A stretch of DNA of 26,708 nt, taken from positions 1 to 26,708 of the forward strand of contig CALLAG010000343.1 of the NCBI GenBank assembly GCA_938002705.1, read 5' to 3'. Every line of letters begins with the position of its first letter. Position 1 is the first letter of the stretch. Of the stretch, positions 24,620 through 26,708 are shown one piece after another. The DNA is from an uncultured Saprospiraceae bacterium. Its GTDB lineage: Bacteria; Bacteroidota; Bacteroidia; Chitinophagales; Saprospiraceae. The position numbers were made by a program, and so were the translations under genes. The notes beneath the pieces were generated by a model that searched no databases, was not told the origin of the DNA, and worked only from the letters and a program-made list of their open reading frames with translations.

Positions 24620-25366
24620 ATGAAATTGACTACACAAATAGTTTTTCTTCTTGTATTGATTTTAATACTTACTAATTGCAAAGATGATGCCCTTAATAGA
24701 ACCAAAGTTAAGTATCACTTTGGGAACACGATATATGATTGTACTGGATATTATAAAAAAGGTAATTTAGTAAAAGTGTTATGTTTTAATAACGATAGCG
24801 TCAAGGTAATTGAACATAAATATGCACTTGAATCTGACAGTAATTCGTTGAGTGCATATTACGATAATGGAGAATTAAAAGAGGAAGGTTTCTTTTTAAG
24901 AAATTCGCAGGTAGGAGTTTGGAAAATATATTATCAAAATGGTTCATTGAAGGAATATAGGTTTTATAAGCTGAATAATGCAGCTGACTCAACTACATTA
25001 ATTTATAACAAGCAATATGATATAGAAGGAAATTTAATTAGCTGCTATCTTCCATTACAAATTAGGAAAGACTCTCTTCCAAAAATATTAAGAAAGGATA
25101 GTACTTATAAATTATATGTTGATCTTGAATACTCAGAATTTGATAGTGTCAACAGCACATGCATATTAGACCCGTTTCCTTTTAGTAGTTTGGGGGCAGA
25201 CACATCTGCTTTTTATGGAAGGAGTCTTTATTATGAATTTACTCCTATTAAAACAGGGAAAGATTCAATATCTGGAACATACTTTGAGATGAATGCAAAT
25301 CACAAGTATAAAGATGAAAAAACTATTGCTGAATATCCATTTAAGCTTGTCTATGAAGTAGAATAG
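24620..25366 (+). CDS. Lipoprotein with YwqK/MORN-2-type repeats, possible immunity-type protein
   Basis: The 248-residue protein begins with a lipoprotein signal (lipobox ILTNC, cysteine at about residue 20). Residues about 75-115 carry the pattern SAYYDNGELKEEGFFL...VGVWKIYYQNGSLKEY, two copies of the MORN-2 repeat found in YwqK-like 'antitoxin' proteins. The remainder is beta-rich and not recognisable. It is strongly A+T-rich compared with the core genes and is bracketed by palindrome copies: a reverse copy 22 bases upstream and a forward copy 5 bases after its stop. MORN-2/YwqK proteins often sit beside polymorphic toxins, and RHS remnants occur nearby, so an immunity-like role is possible but unproven. 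No adjacent intact toxin is visible. Confidence 0.75.
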   Translation: MKLTTQIVFLLVLILILTNCKDDALNRTKVKYHFGNTIYDCTGYYKKGNLVKVLCFNNDSVKVIEHKYALESDSNSLSAYYDNGELKEEGFFLRNSQVGVWKIYYQNGSLKEYRFYKLNNAADSTTLIYNKQYDIEGNLISCYLPLQIRKDSLPKILRKDSTYKLYVDLEYSEFDSVNSTCILDPFPFSSLGADTSAFYGRSLYYEFTPIKTGKDSISGTYFEMNANHKYKDEKTIAEYPFKLVYEVE

Positions 25367-25371
25367 ACCCC

Positions 25372-25580
25372 GATGGTAGAAGTTTCCTCCAGAGGCGGAC
25401 TGGTGTAACCTCGATCAGGTGTTCTTGAAACGTATGCGAGAAACACATGAAAAAGAAATAGAAAAATAAAAGAGCAAAAAAGAAGAGTTGAAATAAAAGA
25501 AGGTATTAAAGTCACAAAAGAGATGAGTGTATAGCATCGAGGTCGGAACTTGTCCGCCGCAGGAGGAGACCTCGACGATC
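25372..25580. repeat. Palindromic composite unit 3
   Basis: Forward copy 25372-25416 (with changes in the left arm: GTAGAAGTTTCCTCC), 118-base purine-rich spacer 25417-25534 (including AAAGAGCAAAAAAGAAGAGT and GGTATTAAAGTCACAAAAG, also present in unit 2 with small changes), reverse copy 25535-25580. It starts 5 bases after the stop codon of the preceding lipoprotein gene and probably serves as its transcript end. Bases 25581-25674 beyond it hold no gene I can support. Confidence 0.8.
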
Positions 25581-25674
25581 AATGGTTGAATTATTAGACA
25601 TAGGTGTTACAGAAGGATATATTGATACATAGAAAAGACATAACTATATATAACCATGCATGTGATATGAGTGT

Positions 25675-25800
25675 ATGGCATCGAGGTTGCAAACCTCGAC
25701 GATCGGATTATATCATACCTCAACAAATGTCCAGCCATGGGAATTTAACGTAAAAAAGGGAGATGTGATTCCTGCATTTCTTGTAAACAAAAGACGATAA
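25675..25800 (+). pseudogene. Short ORF, possible remnant of a toxin C-terminus
   Basis: A 41-codon frame opens with ATG at 25675, runs through the shortened palindrome copy and continues as PWEFNVKKGDVIPAFLVN before a basic end (KRR) and TAA. The part after the palindrome looks like the compact C-terminal end of a folded domain. It stops 3 bases before the ATG of the next gene, the spacing seen for toxin-immunity pairs. I infer a toxin tail cut off from its parent by the repeat; no toxin family can be named. Confidence 0.35.
25679..25704. repeat. Shortened palindrome copy (26 bp)
   Basis: CATCGAGGTTGCAAACCTCG followed by ACGATC: the same outer arms as the other reverse copies, but the inner 20 bases are missing, leaving a minimal hairpin CGAGGTT-GCA-AACCTCG. 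It is not paired with a nearby forward copy. Confidence 0.7.
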
Positions 25801-25803
25801 CAA

Positions 25804-26433
25804 ATGGATAGCATAAAGAAATACCGTTTAATTATCTTTTTGGCAATTGGATTTTTAATGATGTGTCGTCAAAAAGCTCAAAATATTTACGGGCTTGAAA
25901 CGAGTAATTGTAAAATAGAGAAAGAAATTGATGGCGAAACTCACTTCTATGAATTATCATGCGATGAGTGGGATGTAGAAATAGATTACGGTTATGGAGT
26001 TTATTCTCAAAACAATACTTATACTTCTGAAGACTATTTAGATAAGGAAAAGTGGAAGATGCTTGTTATACCAAAGTTAAAGTTTGAAGGTACTACTAAA
26101 GTCGATATGCATAAAATAATGGATAGTATTGAAATTTTATCTATAGATGAATTCTTAAATGCAAAATTAAGATATGCAGGACGAGACTTCGACTACAAAA
26201 TTAGTATACCATCAGATATTGCAAATTTTGTAGAAGAAAGAGAAGTAAAAGGAAACGTTACAAAAAGGTTGATATACGAGAAAGAAAGAATGCAAACTTT
26301 TAAATATTTTGTGGTAAATAACAATAACGTGAACAATGGTTCACCAGAAGCTATAGCTATAAGTTTAAAGTCAAGTCGAATTTTGGATATAGAAGAGGTA
26401 AGAAATATACTTTCGACAGTAAAATTACCATGA
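25804..26433 (+). CDS. Small exported protein of unknown function, possible immunity protein
   Basis: The 209-residue protein has an N-terminal hydrophobic segment (YRLIIFLAIGFLMMC) ending in a lipobox-like FLMMC, so it is probably a lipoprotein with cysteine at about residue 21. The rest is a charged alpha/beta domain (YELSCDEWDVEIDYGYGVYS, then IPKLKFEGTTKVDMHKIMD) that I do not recognise. Codon use is markedly A-rich, unlike the core genes. It starts 3 bases after a short ORF read as a toxin tail, and its stop overlaps an ATG leading into an RHS-core fragment. That setting suggests an immunity gene in a polymorphic-toxin region; this is inference from context only. Confidence 0.7.
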   Translation: MDSIKKYRLIIFLAIGFLMMCRQKAQNIYGLETSNCKIEKEIDGETHFYELSCDEWDVEIDYGYGVYSQNNTYTSEDYLDKEKWKMLVIPKLKFEGTTKVDMHKIMDSIEILSIDEFLNAKLRYAGRDFDYKISIPSDIANFVEEREVKGNVTKRLIYEKERMQTFKYFVVNNNNVNNGSPEAIAISLKSSRILDIEEVRNILSTVKLP

Positions 26434-26525
26434 AAAATAATCTGATTAAATATATTGATCCTGATGGCATGAGAATAGTTCTTCCCCTGATGGTCGAGGT
26501 TTCCGCCAGAGGCGGACAGGTGTAA
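26430..26525 (+). pseudogene. RHS repeat-associated core fragment running into a palindrome
   Basis: A 31-codon frame starts at ATG 26430 (overlapping the preceding stop as ATGA) and reads NNLIKYIDPDGMRIVLP, which fits the conserved end of RHS/YD-repeat core domains, where DPDG marks the junction to the variable toxin tip. It then enters a forward palindrome copy in frame (MVEVSARGGQV) and ends in that copy's TAA. No upstream RHS repeats are present, so this is a fragment, not a gene. Confidence 0.6.
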
Positions 26526-26526
26526 T
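26489..26526. repeat. Forward palindrome copy, right arm replaced
   Basis: GATGGTCGAGGTTTCCGCC then AGAGGCGGACAGGTGTAA match the forward consensus, including the inner TCCGCC-AGA-GGCGGA hairpin, but the closing arm AACCTCGATC is replaced by AATCCGTTCGGCG. A spacer-like AGAGCAAAAAGAAGAG follows at about 26548-26563. Confidence 0.7.
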
Positions 26527-26678
26527 CCGTTCGGCGTAGGCTGAAGCAGAGCAAAAAGAAGAGCCGCCTAAGTCGTAAATAATTTCAAGACTCTGTCTTG
26601 AGTAAAAGCAACAAAAAGAAATATTTAAAATCTAGAATACATATATAGAATAACATTAGAAATTAAAACAACCATATT

Positions 26679-26708
26679 ATGAATCAAAAAATAAAGCAAA
26701 TCATCTTC
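26679..26708 (+). CDS. Start of a gene cut by the window edge
   Basis: ATG at 26679 opens ten codons (MNQKIKQIIF) to the window end, preceded by an A-rich leader typical of starts in this genome. The Lys-rich beginning followed by Ile-Ile-Phe looks like the front of a signal peptide. Too short to assign. Confidence 0.35.
   Translation, partial: MNQKIKQIIF

Noticed and set aside
24196..25704. Repeats resembling a CRISPR array
   Set aside because: Copies alternate in orientation, spacers are about 100 bases, purine-rich and partly related to each other, and no cas gene is present.
24346..26526. Integron-like cassette array with attC sites
   Set aside because: Copies are palindromic and lie at gene borders, but the GTTRRRY/RYYYAAC core pairs of attC are absent, orientation alternates, and no integrase is visible.
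26357..26554. 65-codon minus-strand ORF at the right end
   Set aside because: It is the reverse of the RHS fragment and palindrome copy; the sense reading (DPDG motif) is better.

Overview
The window is AT-rich DNA from a member of the Bacteroidota, most likely a Saprospirales-type organism. This rests on three things: TAnnTTTG-type -7 promoter elements, gliding/type IX secretion genes (gldD, gldE and a cargo protein with a C-terminal sorting domain), and a secreted protein with a dockerin-like module of the kind common in Saprospiraceae. No rRNA, tRNA or CRISPR array was seen.

Layout, left to right. (1) 1-1859, minus: mnmG, missing only its last few codons at the window edge. (2) 2085-3775, plus: a secreted GH73 glucosaminidase with a LysM, then an outer-membrane beta-barrel protein, closed by a terminator shared with the converging gene. 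(3) 3844-4953, minus: a secreted dockerin-like protein. (4) 5072-8544, minus: the sdhCAB succinate dehydrogenase operon. (5) 8949/9003-11680, plus: a small unknown protein overlapping rnr (RNase R), followed by a strong bidirectional terminator. (6) 11827-16004, minus: an ECF sigma factor gene, then the mutY-ssb-gldE-gldD cluster known from other Bacteroidota. (7) 16184-18426, minus: tgt and an LptF/LptG-type permease. (8) 18585-21210, plus: an MtfA-like membrane protein and a T9SS cargo protein. (9) 21205-23995, minus: an unknown 475-residue protein, a VanY-like carboxypeptidase lipoprotein and a thioredoxin-like protein in one tightly packed operon.

Up to about 24.0 kb the window is mostly conserved core genes. 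From about 24.2 kb to 26.5 kb the character changes. Eight copies of a roughly 46-bp imperfect palindrome occur in both orientations. They form three composite units (forward copy, about 100 bases of purine-rich spacer, reverse copy) and flank two small exported-protein genes. A short ORF ends 3 bases before the second of these genes, and a fragment matching the end of an RHS core (KYIDPDGM) starts on its stop codon and runs into the next palindrome. I read this as a decayed RHS/polymorphic-toxin tip and immunity region cut up by a palindromic repeat element. It is the most unusual part of the window.

Other points of interest are a tRNA-guanine transglycosylase whose three zinc cysteines are all serines, an MtfA-like protein without the HExxH motif, two mutually exclusive hairpins at the end of the permease gene, an operator-like dyad upstream of the T9SS cargo gene, and several promoters so close to start codons that they affect start choice.
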